Made by a program: the position numbers and the translations under genes. This document shows, piece after piece, positions 7,696 to 16,551 of a DNA stretch of 61,537 nucleotides. The first letter of the stretch is position 1; each line of letters opens with the position of its first letter. This DNA is from Bacteroidota bacterium (GTDB lineage Bacteria; Bacteroidota; Bacteroidia; Chitinophagales; BACL12), in NCBI GenBank assembly GCA_016124275.1, contig WGOA01000022.1, positions 1 through 61,537 of the forward strand. Reading direction: 5' to 3'. The notes beneath the pieces are model-generated. The model saw only the letters and a program-made list of their open reading frames with translations, did not search any database and was not told the DNA's origin.

Positions 7696-10600
7696 TCAAG
7701 CCAGGGAATAGTCCAGGTGCAGGTTCTCCCGAAGCGCCCGGACCAGCGCTGTTGAAATATCCACCCGAAACCTTTTGGAGGAAAACTCCAGGGAGTAGCG
7801 ATCGGTCTCGTCCAAAACCCGGATAGCCAAAGCGTGCTTACCGGGATGGCCTGCACAAATGGTCTGCAACCCTTCCATCAGGGTTTCATTCAAACCACTA
7901 AGCGGCAGCAAAACCGTAATCTTTTTGGCTTTTTGGTCCCGTACACTCTCCAACAGCATCATGTTGGAAATTTTGTATTCCAGGTTTTCATCGTCCTTAA
8001 ACCGGGGCTGAAAGCGCCCTGTCATGTAAACCGCTACCCCCTCCTGGTCCAGGAAATGCTTGTATTTCAGGTAGTCCTCGCCGAACAGCGATAGTTCCAT
8101 TTCGCCCGAAAAGTCCTCTAAACAAAAGGACCCGAAGCGCGTGCCCCTTTTGGTGGTTCGGTGTTGCACCTTGGTGAGCATACCCCCAAGGCTCAAGACT
8201 CCGCTTTTGGCCTTTGCCGCTTCCGACACGTTACATGTAGTGAAAGTCTCCAGTTCCATGGCGTAATCGTCCAAAGGGTGCCCGGACAGGTAAATGCCCG
8301 TGACCTCCTTTTCCTTCATCAACTGGTAGGGCAAAGTCCAGGGTGTGGCCTCCGGAACCGGCGGATCAGCCGTATCGAAGGAGTCGCCCAGGGCGCCAAA
8401 CAGGCTGTTTTGGTTGGCTGCTACGCTGGTCTGGTAGGCATTTCCGTGCTTGATGGCGCTCTCCAGCAAATTTGGCCCCTCGCCGTGGGCTTGGAAATAC
8501 TGCGCGCGGTGTAAGCCAAAGCTGTCAAAAGCCCCGGCTTCGGCCAGTGCTTCCAGGCATTTCTTGTTCATGGCCCGCAGGTTGGAACGCCGCGTCAGAT
8601 CGAAAACACTTTTGTAGGGCCCGGATCCTTGGCGCTGATCCAGCATGGCCTCTACCGCTGCGGAGCCCACCCCTTTTACGGCGGATAGCGCAAAGCGGAT
8701 AGCGCCAGCCGGATTCACGGTGAAGTTCAGGTCGCTTTCGTTAATGTCCGGACTGAGCAGTTCCACCCCAAGACTTCGGCTTTCGCGCAGAAAGAAGTTG
8801 ATCTGCTTAATGTCGTTCTTGTTGTTGGTCAACACAGCAGCCATGTACTCTGCAGGGTAATGCGCCTTGAGGTAAGCGGTCTGGTAAGCCAATACCGAAT
8901 AGGCGGCCGAATGCGAACGGTTAAACCCGTAATTCGCAAATTCCATCATGATGGCGTAAATCTCCGACGCCTTTTTCTCCTCAATGCCCCGTTCCCTGGC
9001 TCCCTCTACGAAGACGCGTTTCTGCTTCTCCATTTCGTCCATCTTCTTCTTGCCCATGGCACGCCGCAGGTTGTCGGCGGCACCAAGGCTAAAGCCGCCG
9101 ATGATCTGCGCGGTTTGCATGATCTGCTCCTGGTAGACCATGATGCCATAGGTGGGCTTGAGCAGGCTTTCGAGCAGTGGATGGGGGTATTCCACCGGTT
9201 TGCGACCGTGCTTGCGGTCAATAAACAGGGGAATGAACTCCATGGGCCCGGGCCGGTACAACGCGTTCATCGCGATGAGGTCCTCAATATCGGTAGGCTT
9301 GAGATCGCGCAGGTATTTCTGCATACCCGGCGATTCAAACTGAAAAATACCTATGGTTCTTGCCTCCTGAAACAGTTCATAGGTTTTATTATCATCCAGT
9401 GGAATGGCGTCTGAATCCACCACGATGCCACGGCGTTTTTTGATGTTGCGGCAGGCCTCATCGATAATGCTCAAGGTCTTAAGCCCCAAAAAGTCCATCT
9501 TGAGCATCCCTGCCGACTCGACATACTTGCCTTCAAACTGCGTCACCCAGAGCTCCGCATCTTTGGCTGTGCAGACTGGAATGTACTCCATCAGGTCATC
9601 CGGCGCAATGATGACCCCTGCTGCGTGAAGCCCGGTATGCCGGACGGAACCCTCCAGGGCTTTGGCGGTCTTCAGGGTTTGCGCAGCCAGATCGTTGCCC
9701 TCGTAAATGGCTTTGAGATCGGGCGTGCTCTCCATGGCGCTCTTGAGCGTAGTTCCCGGAGTGGCTGGCACCAATTTGGCAATGCGATCGACTTCGCTCA
9801 GCGGCAGGTTAAACACGCGCCCTACATCGCGAATGGCACTGCGCGCAGCCATGGTACCGTACGTGATGATCTGTGCGACCTGATTCTTGCCGTACTTTTT
9901 AATGACATAATCGATGACCTGCTGCCGGCCGGCATCGTCAAAGTCGATGTCAATATCCGGCATGCTGACGCGCTCCGGGTTCAAAAAGCGTTCGAACAGC
10001 AGGTTGTAGCCAATGGGGTCAATATTGGTGATGCCGGTACAATACGCCACGCAGGATCCCGCTGCTGACCCACGTCCCGGGCCCACCCGAACGCCAAGTG
10101 TTTTGGCTGCAGCGATGAAGTCCTGCACAATCAAAAAGTAACCGGCAAACCCCATGTCGCGGACAACCGCGAGCTCAAAATCAATGCGCTCAACGACATC
10201 CTGACCAAAATTGGGGTAGCGTTTTTTTGCCCCTTCATAAGCCAGATGCCGGAGATAGTCATCTTCTGTTGCAAAACCCGGCGGCAGGGCGAAGTTGGGC
10301 AGGAGGATGTCGCGACTGAGTTTGGGAGGTTCAATCTTGGCCGCTATTTCGGCGGTAAAGTCCAGGGCTTCCGGTACATCAGCAAACAGCGCGGCCATCT
10401 CGGCCTGCGTTTTAAAATAGAACTCTTCGTTGTAAAAGCCGAAACGCTTGCCCGGCCCATCGCCAATGGGAGTGGCCTTGAGCTCTGCGGTATTGACACA
10501 CAGCAATACGTCGTGCGGCTCTGCATCTTCGCGATTGATGTAATGCGAATCGTTGGTGCAGATGATTTTGACGTCATACTTGCGCGCAAAACGCAACAGC

Positions 10601-11190
10601 ACTTGGTTAACCTGCTCCTGGCTGATGCCTGTGCCGTCAATGTCCGGGATAAAATGCCGCTGAAGCTCTACGTAAAAGTCTTCGCCAAAAAGATCCAGCC
10701 ACCAGCGAAAGACTTTTTCCGCTTCTTCTTCGCCTTTGTGGACAATGGCCTGTGGAATTTCTGCACCGAGGCAGCAACTGGTGGCGATTAAACCCTGATG
10801 GTACTTCAACAACAGCTCCTTGTCGATGCGCGGCCATTTGGAATACAGCCCTTCGGTAAAACCCAGGGAACACAATTTGCTCAGGTTTTTATACCCAGCC
10901 GGGTTTTTGGCCAAAAGCAATTGGTGGTAGCGGTTGTCGCGCTCCTGGCGCGTAAACGACTTGCGGTGCCGGTCTTCGACCAGGTAAAACTCACAGCCTA
11001 CAACAGGAATCAGGTCGCGTTTTTTAGCCTCTGAGACAAATTCAAAGACACCGAACATGTTGCCGTGGTCGGTAATGGCACAAGCTTTTTGCCCGTCCGC
11101 TTTGGCCTTGTCCAGCATGGCGGAAATGGACGAGGCGCCGTCGAGCAGCGAGTATTGGGTGTGTACGTGGAGGTGGACGAACTCAGGCAT
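7696..11190 (-). CDS. dnaE: DNA polymerase III alpha subunit
   Basis: The replicative polymerase, 1164 residues, typical of DnaE1. It begins with a PHP domain (His-Leu-His-Val-His-Thr, Ser-Leu-Leu-Asp-Gly) and has the catalytic aspartates in Pro-Asp-Ile-Asp-Ile-Asp-Phe near residues 408-414, followed by the thumb, fingers with Gly-Arg-Gly-Ser-Ala-Ala-Gly, a tandem helix-hairpin-helix segment and a C-terminal OB-fold. The in-frame ATG at 11271 would add 27 unrelated residues; the start at 11190 gives Met-Pro-Glu-Phe-Val-His-Leu-His, the family N-terminus. A promoter-like TAATTTAG lies at 11253-11260. All PHP metal-ligand histidines near the N-terminus appear intact, so residual proofreading by PHP is possible. 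Confidence 0.97.
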   Translation of the reverse strand: MPEFVHLHVHTQYSLLDGASSISAMLDKAKADGQKACAITDHGNMFGVFEFVSEAKKRDLIPVVGCEFYLVEDRHRKSFTRQERDNRYHQLLLAKNPAGYKNLSKLCSLGFTEGLYSKWPRIDKELLLKYHQGLIATSCCLGAEIPQAIVHKGEEEAEKVFRWWLDLFGEDFYVELQRHFIPDIDGTGISQEQVNQVLLRFARKYDVKIICTNDSHYINREDAEPHDVLLCVNTAELKATPIGDGPGKRFGFYNEEFYFKTQAEMAALFADVPEALDFTAEIAAKIEPPKLSRDILLPNFALPPGFATEDDYLRHLAYEGAKKRYPNFGQDVVERIDFELAVVRDMGFAGYFLIVQDFIAAAKTLGVRVGPGRGSAAGSCVAYCTGITNIDPIGYNLLFERFLNPERVSMPDIDIDFDDAGRQQVIDYVIKKYGKNQVAQIITYGTMAARSAIRDVGRVFNLPLSEVDRIAKLVPATPGTTLKSAMESTPDLKAIYEGNDLAAQTLKTAKALEGSVRHTGLHAAGVIIAPDDLMEYIPVCTAKDAELWVTQFEGKYVESAGMLKMDFLGLKTLSIIDEACRNIKKRRGIVVDSDAIPLDDNKTYELFQEARTIGIFQFESPGMQKYLRDLKPTDIEDLIAMNALYRPGPMEFIPLFIDRKHGRKPVEYPHPLLESLLKPTYGIMVYQEQIMQTAQIIGGFSLGAADNLRRAMGKKKMDEMEKQKRVFVEGARERGIEEKKASEIYAIMMEFANYGFNRSHSAAYSVLAYQTAYLKAHYPAEYMAAVLTNNKNDIKQINFFLRESRSLGVELLSPDINESDLNFTVNPAGAIRFALSAVKGVGSAAVEAMLDQRQGSGPYKSVFDLTRRSNLRAMNKKCLEALAEAGAFDSFGLHRAQYFQAHGEGPNLLESAIKHGNAYQTSVAANQNSLFGALGDSFDTADPPVPEATPWTLPYQLMKEKEVTGIYLSGHPLDDYAMELETFTTCNVSEAAKAKSGVLSLGGMLTKVQHRTTKRGTRFGSFCLEDFSGEMELSLFGEDYLKYKHFLDQEGVAVYMTGRFQPRFKDDENLEYKISNMMLLESVRDQKAKKITVLLPLSGLNETLMEGLQTICAGHPGKHALAIRVLDETDRYSLEFSSKRFRVDISTALVRALRENLHLDYSLA

Positions 11191-11252
11191 GGTGTAGGCA
11201 CAGCGCCGCCGGGCGAACGGGGGCCCTTCCCCCAAAAAAAGACGCTGAGGGC

Positions 11253-11260
11253 CTAAATTA
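11253..11260 (-). promoter_or_regulatory. Putative -7 element of dnaE
   Basis: TAATTTAG on the minus strand, one fixed-base mismatch to TAnnTTTG. Transcription would start near 11246, which lies within the upstream in-frame extension and therefore favours 11190 as the dnaE start. Confidence 0.4.
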
Positions 11261-11313
11261 AGGCCTCGCACCAGGACCCGGGACGATCCAACCCAAACAA
11301 ATTCAGAATGTGG

Positions 11314-11332
11314 AAAAAAACCGGATCCGGTT
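11314..11332 (-). terminator. Likely intrinsic terminator of the barrel/DM13 operon
   Basis: On the minus strand a palindromic AACCGGATCCGGTT (5-bp stem AACCG/CGGTT with GATC loop) runs straight into a T tract (plus-strand A run 11314-11320), 13 nt after the stop of the barrel gene at 11345. Confidence 0.5.
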
Positions 11333-11344
11333 GCGCCGCGACCC

Positions 11345-12247
11345 TTAGTGGTTCATGTCGTAAAACAGTCCGACGTTAAACGAAGGTGCAGCTGCGACGA
11401 TTTCGGCGCGAAAAGCCCCGCCAAAAGCGGCAGAAACGCCGAAACCGCCCTTGATGTAGTACGCAGCCTCCACCGTGAACGAGGTGAATTCCTGGTTGTT
11501 GGCAAAAATGCTGGTGCTGGTAATGGTTTCAGCGGTTTGACCGTTTTTGAGCGATTCCCAGTTGGCCAGGCGCAAGATGAACCAAAGGTCCCGATCCAAG
11601 ACTGCTACGCCAGACTCCACCCCTACCCGGATTTCTTCCGAAAATCCGTTGGTGCGGTGGTTGAAGGCGGCATACGCTGTGGCATAACCGGAGGACTTTT
11701 TGCCCACGTCAAACGAACGGCCGATATCAAACTGGAGCACCTGGTTGAATTCTCCGTCGCCGGTTTGAAGGTTGCCTTGTGTGCCCGCCGCTGGATTGCC
11801 CGTAGGAAGTCCCAACACCAGCGAAAGCGCCATGGGAAGCTTGCTGCCAGGTTTGTTCAACCCGTACTTAATGCCCAAATCGGTATCGCCGATGGAATTC
11901 AGGGCTTCACCGGGGATCAAGACCTCCCCTGTACTAGCCGAAACTACATTATTCGTATAATTTCTACTTAGAAATGGGAAGTTCAAGGTTGCCGTCCAGC
12001 GGTCCACAATGCCGTATTCCGCATACAGGGTTGTGTTAAAAATACCGGTGGTAACGTTGGGGTCTGTAACCCCAGCGTCGGTAAAATGCTGGTCGTAAAC
12101 GATCCAATACTCAGAGAGTTTAAAGTAGCCTTTGCCTTGGGGCTGCGTCCAAGGACCACCGGCAAACGAGGTTTGCGACAAAAGCGCGAAGCCTAACAAC
12201 CAGCCCGCTTTGGGCAGTGCATCAATCCAGGATTTCACCATCGCCAA
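11345..12247 (-). CDS. Putative outer-membrane beta-barrel protein, function unknown
   Basis: A 300-residue protein with an N-terminal signal peptide (hydrophobic stretch Trp-Leu-Leu-Gly-Phe-Ala-Leu-Leu, cleavage near Phe-Ala-Gly at about residue 30) followed by alternating amphipathic strands rich in Tyr, Gly, Asn and aromatic ends, typical of an outer-membrane barrel. The mature N-terminus (Gly-Gly-Pro-Trp-Thr-Gln-Pro-Gln-Gly-Lys-Gly-Tyr-Phe-Lys-Leu-Ser-Glu) and Gly-Leu-Pro-Thr-Gly-Asn resemble the phenol-MetA-pathway/XagA-like group of barrels. It overlaps the end of the DM13 lipoprotein gene by 26 nt, so the two are probably translated together and may form one envelope unit. The cargo or ligand is unknown. 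Confidence 0.7.
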   Translation of the reverse strand: MAMVKSWIDALPKAGWLLGFALLSQTSFAGGPWTQPQGKGYFKLSEYWIVYDQHFTDAGVTDPNVTTGIFNTTLYAEYGIVDRWTATLNFPFLSRNYTNNVVSASTGEVLIPGEALNSIGDTDLGIKYGLNKPGSKLPMALSLVLGLPTGNPAAGTQGNLQTGDGEFNQVLQFDIGRSFDVGKKSSGYATAYAAFNHRTNGFSEEIRVGVESGVAVLDRDLWFILRLANWESLKNGQTAETITSTSIFANNQEFTSFTVEAAYYIKGGFGVSAAFGGAFRAEIVAAAPSFNVGLFYDMNH

Positions 12248-12899
12248 CTTTTACATTAAAGGGTTTGCAAAAATACAAGACATGAGAGTAGTCGTTTAGG
12301 CTGCTGCCTTCAATGACATACGTATGGGCACCGTTGAAATCAACCACCCGCCCTATTTCCAAAGCGCCGACACTGGTGTTTGGATTGTTGGTCAGGTAAA
12401 CATACAACCCGGGAAGCGAGGTAGAGGCCCGGTAGTTATCGGCAATCCGCAACTCCAACCGCCCAGCTCCAACATCGTGCAGCTCAAAATCACCTTCCAA
12501 CAAATAGCTGCTGGTGCTGCGGATCATTCCCTCCCGAAAAGTGCCTGCTGCCACCGTATTGGCCCCTACTTCCAACAAAACGGTTGCACTAAAGGATCCT
12601 TCACGGGCGTTTACGTCAGCCCGGAGCAGCGCACTGCCCTCCTGAAGTCCGGTCGCCAGGCCATCGGCTGTAATGGACACAATGGAAGGTGCTGAGCTGG
12701 ACCAGGTGACTTCTGCTAATTCCGGTTGGCCTATTCCATTAAAATATTGGACTTCATACTGGTGCGTGGCACCCACAGCCAAAGAATCCAGCGGGTTAGT
12801 AATTCGCAGCTCGGGTTCAACGGCATCCTGCACAATATCATCGCCGATGCAGCCTGCCGCCAGCAAAGCCACAAGGCCAAAGAACAAATAAGTTTTCAA
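12222..12899 (-). CDS. Lipoprotein with Ig-like (BIG2) and DM13 domains
   Basis: A 225-residue lipoprotein. The lipobox Leu-Ala-Ala-Gly-Cys places the lipidated Cys at residue 17. Residues about 30-110 look like a bacterial Ig-like (BIG2) domain (Val-Gly-Ala-Thr-His-Gln-Tyr, Ser-Ser-Ala-Pro-Ser-Ile-Val-Ser-Ile, Ala-Thr-Gly-Leu). Residues about 115-222 look like a DM13 domain: Gly-Thr-Phe-Arg-Glu, Gly-Leu-Tyr-Val-Tyr-Leu-Thr, a Tyr-Val-Ile-Glu strand and a Phe-Cys-Lys-Pro-Phe-Asn-Val C-terminal motif. DM13 is a predicted cytochrome-like or redox fold with a conserved Cys. The gene precedes and overlaps the barrel gene, suggesting a surface or periplasmic partner. Confidence 0.8.
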   Translation of the reverse strand: MKTYLFFGLVALLAAGCIGDDIVQDAVEPELRITNPLDSLAVGATHQYEVQYFNGIGQPELAEVTWSSSAPSIVSITADGLATGLQEGSALLRADVNAREGSFSATVLLEVGANTVAAGTFREGMIRSTSSYLLEGDFELHDVGAGRLELRIADNYRASTSLPGLYVYLTNNPNTSVGALEIGRVVDFNGAHTYVIEGSSLNDYSHVLYFCKPFNVKVGDGEILD

Positions 12900-12996
12900 G
12901 CTGAGGTGGTGTTAACAGTCAAAGAATGATGGTTAAACACCCCGATAGTGCAACGGGTTCCCACTGCAGCGATTTTTCAGCGAAATACTTTCGCGC

Positions 12997-15900
12997 TCAG
13001 CGAACCACGACCACCCCCGTGCGCAGGTAGGTGTCGCTCTCCATGCGGTAAAAGTAAACTCCAGGCGTCTTGAATCCGGGGGAAAAGCGATCGCCGAGTT
13101 GAACAGCATGGTACGAAAGCTCCCTGCCCTGAACATCAAAAAAGCGAATCCGGAATGATTCAGCAAACAGGGCATCAACAATGAACTGCCCGTCAAGCGC
13201 TATGGGATTGGGGTACAAATCAGCCTGTTGGGGCAAAAAGTCCTCTTTTCCAGGCTCATCAATGCTCAATGGCACGCCGTCCACGTTGACGTTATCCAGG
13301 TAGATCATCTGCCCCCAGTTTCCGTGGTTGCGAAAGACCACCATGGCCCCTTCCAAACCGGCATAGGGGATCAGATCCAAGGTTTCTGTGCGCCATTGCG
13401 CTGCTCCCGGAACAAAAACATCGGCGGTGAAAGCCGGTGCCGTGCTCAGTGCCTCGCCACCTTTAAAAAAAAGTGAAGTAAACGAGACGCCGCAGTCAGG
13501 CGAAATCAGCACTTCCAGCGTATCCGAATACTGCCCCCCGTACGGCGCATAAGCAATATCAAACACGAGTTCGGTAGCATTGGTCTGCAGGTTGACGAAG
13601 GCGCGCAAATCGCCAAAGCCGCCCTGAAGGTCAATATTAAAATTGTCGGCACTGGCGCTGTTGGCGCTGCTTCCATAGCCTCCTGCCCGATTGGTCTTGG
13701 ACCAAATGCCTACCCCGCTGTTGAGACCCTGTGTGGTCCACTCTGCCGGGGGAAAAGCCCCTTCAAAGGCCTCGGAAACAGCCGTAGCTTCAATGCCACT
13801 CAACCAAACCCGAACGCTGTCGGTACTGCTCTGACCCAGGGCATCCGTTACGGTCAGCACCGCCCAATGGGCGCCTTCGCCGCTAAACGTCACCGCAGGA
13901 TTGCGCAGGGTTGAAGCAGCAGGGGTTCCTCCCTCAAAGGTCCAGGCCCAGGCCGCGCCGTCGTGCAGCAAAATGGAGTGATCCTCAAATTGAAAGGTAT
14001 CAATGCTGCACACGGCAGTCTGGCGGTTCACCATAGCTTGGGCTATGGGATACTGCGGCAATTCGCGCATGGGCGCTTCCCAAACGCCTTTGCCGTAAGT
14101 GGCCAGGCGCAGCTCGCCATCGCGATAGAAGGGTTTGAGGATATTGCTGGCCGCAAAGGCCGGTAAACCTTCCGCGTAGGCATCCCAGTCGCTCATGGAG
14201 CGATCGCGGAAAAAGATGCCCTTGTCCGTTCCCGCATACAATCCGCCGTTGGTGGCGCCCGTCAACAATAACGAGCGAATCTCATGCGTGGCAAAAACCG
14301 TTCCGCTGATGTTGATCCAAGACCCCCCTCCGTCTTCGGAGCGGAACACTTTAGCGGAAGCTGCTCCAGACGGAAACGCAAGATATAAAATATTATGGTT
14401 TTCGGGGTCAACCTGCAGCAGCATTCGCTCGCGGCCTCCGCCGGAACCTGGCAGGGACAATTCCGCAAACGAGGCAGCCCCGTCCACGCTTTTCCAAAGC
14501 CGCCCCACACTCCCGGAACTCGGAGCCTGGCTCACGTACAACACTTGTGGATTGGACCGCGCCACTTCGAAATACCGGACTTCTGCATTGACCGTTCCGG
14601 GAAACGTGTAGGCCAAATTGAACGAGGAACCGGCATCTTCGGAGCGCCAGAGGTTCTGGTCACGGCCTACCCAGACGATGTTGTAGTACGAAGGGTGGAA
14701 CTCCATTTCGCTGCTGCTGGCCGACCAGTAGCTTTCATTGGGTGCAATGCCCAGTGAGCTGTAAGCAATCGGTTGGCCGATCAGCTCGGGCATGGTAACC
14801 GTGCCCAGTTCGGAGGAATAGACTTTGCGGTTTTGGCCGGGGTTGACGTAACCCGAAGGGGGCTCTGCGCCGCCCAGCTGAAGGTGAAGCCCTTCGCCGT
14901 AATTCTCGTGCCAGGCCAGGTTGCCGTTGTGGTACAAACCGCCGACGTGAACGTCCTCGTTCCAGCCCACCCCGAAGCCCCAGTAATCCGAACCATGCAA
15001 CCCTTCCATCCGGATCTCAAAATCCGACGCGTAGAAATCGCTGCTGAAGGTGATGCCCCCGTCGTTGGTGATCCAGGTGCCGGCAGGTGTAACCCGAAAA
15101 TCCTGCATGTCCACGTGAATGGGCAGGTACCCCCCTAAATAGCCGCCAGCCACGCTAAAGGTGGCTCCCCCATCGTTGCTTTTCCAAAGGTTCAGTCCCC
15201 CGATGAGCAGGTCATCGGCATTGGTTGGCGACGCCGCGAAACCGCAGTTGTAGAAACCCTGGTGGTAATCCCAACCGGGCCAGCCAATAGCCAGGTTCGG
15301 ATGGCTGGTGGAGTAGGGACCGCCGGGAGGACCATTGGGCAAGGTCCAGTTCTCACCGCCATCGTTGCTGCGGTAAACGCCGATGTAGCCCAGGTCGCCG
15401 GCTTTGGCCTCTCCAATCAGGTAGGCGTACACCCGGTTGGGATCCGCAGGCGTAACGGCCAGCCGCGCTCCACCGTCATTGCGCGCCGGATCTGTGCTGC
15501 TGTACCAGCCGCCCAAACGCTGGCTAAACGAAACACCCTGATTGGTCGATTTCCAAAACTCCGCCCGCTTCTCAACCGGGTCATTCTGCAAAACATAGAT
15601 TGTATTATCGTCACCCGGTTTGGCTTTCACATCCCAGCTGGCTACCCCGTTCAGATTGCTCCAGGTAGCCCCGGCGTCCGCACTGCGGTACAAGCCCGTG
15701 TTGCCAGCTGCAAACACGATGTTGGGGTTGGACGCCAGCACCAAAATCTCCTTGACCCATAGCGAGGTAACGGTCAGCACTGCGTTCCAGGTATCCCCGC
15801 CATCCACAGACTTCATGAGGCTCCAGCCGTTGCTGGCATACACCACGTCGCCGTTGTTGGGATCCACGCAAATGGCCTCCACCCCATTGAAGAAGTAGGC

Positions 15901-16467
15901 CTGGGACGAGGGCGACCAGGTCATTCCCCCGTCCGTGCTCTTGTAAATTTCGCCCGGCTCCGTGCCCGCGTACAAAATGTTGAGATCAGCCGCACATTGC
16001 GTTATGGAATATACGTTTGTTTGATCATTCTCCGTGGTACCGGCGCTGTTGTAGGTCTGCATGGGCCCCATGGGCGTCCATAAACTGCCACCGCGGGCGG
16101 TGGATCGGTCCGCATGGGTGGGGCTGCCATCGGAGGAATAAGCGGCACCCGGGGAAAGGGTTCCGGCATAATAAGCAGCCAATTTTGCCTCATCCACCCT
16201 GCCGTCTTCGCCGATCGCAACCGCCGCCTGCCGACGCCAGCGCTTGTAGTACTGCGTGTGGTACGACTTTTCAAAGGCCCGGTTTCGGAACCAGGCCTTG
16301 TAGGCAGCATCTACCTCCGCCACCACGGGCTGCGGGCTGTACATCAACTGCGCCCAGTCCGGCGCTGCTTGAATGACCGCCTCAGAGGGTTTTTGCAGCG
16401 AAACAAACTGGGCCTGTAGGGCAAGGGAAACACCGCACAGCAGGCAACAAACAACTAGAATTCGCAT
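12997..16467 (-). CDS. Large secreted BNR/sortilin-type beta-propeller protein with PKD domain and T9SS sorting domain
   Basis: A 1156-residue exported protein. A signal peptide (Met-Arg-Ile-Leu-Val-Val-Cys-Cys to Ala-Leu-Gln-Ala) is followed by many repeats of the Ser-x-Asp-x-Gly-x-x-Trp (BNR/VPS10) type, for example Lys-Ser-Thr-Asp-Gly-Gly-Met-Thr-Trp and Arg-Ser-Asn-Asp-Gly-Gly-Glu-Asn-Trp, forming one or two beta-propellers. A PKD-like domain (about 840-930), a jelly-roll/MAM-like segment (about 940-1070) and a type A T9SS C-terminal domain (Leu-Tyr-Pro-Asn-Pro start, ending Gly-Val-Val-Val-Val-Arg) follow. An upstream in-frame TTG at 16482 is an unlikely start; ATG 16467 begins the signal peptide and is preceded by a promoter-like TACTTTCG. 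It probably binds surface glycans or proteins; no catalytic site is evident. Confidence 0.88.
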   Translation of the reverse strand: MRILVVCCLLCGVSLALQAQFVSLQKPSEAVIQAAPDWAQLMYSPQPVVAEVDAAYKAWFRNRAFEKSYHTQYYKRWRRQAAVAIGEDGRVDEAKLAAYYAGTLSPGAAYSSDGSPTHADRSTARGGSLWTPMGPMQTYNSAGTTENDQTNVYSITQCAADLNILYAGTEPGEIYKSTDGGMTWSPSSQAYFFNGVEAICVDPNNGDVVYASNGWSLMKSVDGGDTWNAVLTVTSLWVKEILVLASNPNIVFAAGNTGLYRSADAGATWSNLNGVASWDVKAKPGDDNTIYVLQNDPVEKRAEFWKSTNQGVSFSQRLGGWYSSTDPARNDGGARLAVTPADPNRVYAYLIGEAKAGDLGYIGVYRSNDGGENWTLPNGPPGGPYSTSHPNLAIGWPGWDYHQGFYNCGFAASPTNADDLLIGGLNLWKSNDGGATFSVAGGYLGGYLPIHVDMQDFRVTPAGTWITNDGGITFSSDFYASDFEIRMEGLHGSDYWGFGVGWNEDVHVGGLYHNGNLAWHENYGEGLHLQLGGAEPPSGYVNPGQNRKVYSSELGTVTMPELIGQPIAYSSLGIAPNESYWSASSSEMEFHPSYYNIVWVGRDQNLWRSEDAGSSFNLAYTFPGTVNAEVRYFEVARSNPQVLYVSQAPSSGSVGRLWKSVDGAASFAELSLPGSGGGRERMLLQVDPENHNILYLAFPSGAASAKVFRSEDGGGSWINISGTVFATHEIRSLLLTGATNGGLYAGTDKGIFFRDRSMSDWDAYAEGLPAFAASNILKPFYRDGELRLATYGKGVWEAPMRELPQYPIAQAMVNRQTAVCSIDTFQFEDHSILLHDGAAWAWTFEGGTPAASTLRNPAVTFSGEGAHWAVLTVTDALGQSSTDSVRVWLSGIEATAVSEAFEGAFPPAEWTTQGLNSGVGIWSKTNRAGGYGSSANSASADNFNIDLQGGFGDLRAFVNLQTNATELVFDIAYAPYGGQYSDTLEVLISPDCGVSFTSLFFKGGEALSTAPAFTADVFVPGAAQWRTETLDLIPYAGLEGAMVVFRNHGNWGQMIYLDNVNVDGVPLSIDEPGKEDFLPQQADLYPNPIALDGQFIVDALFAESFRIRFFDVQGRELSYHAVQLGDRFSPGFKTPGVYFYRMESDTYLRTGVVVVR

Positions 16468-16500
16468 GGGTATAGAGGGCAATGTAGAGGGAGAACCTCA

Positions 16501-16508
16501 CGAAAGTA
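16501..16508 (-). promoter_or_regulatory. Putative -7 element of the BNR protein gene
   Basis: TACTTTCG on the minus strand matches TAnnTTTG except one base and would give a leader of about 27 nt to the ATG at 16467. Confidence 0.4.
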
Positions 16509-16551
16509 CGGGGAACAGGGGTGGTATAAAAGCCCGCCCGCCCGCAACCCC

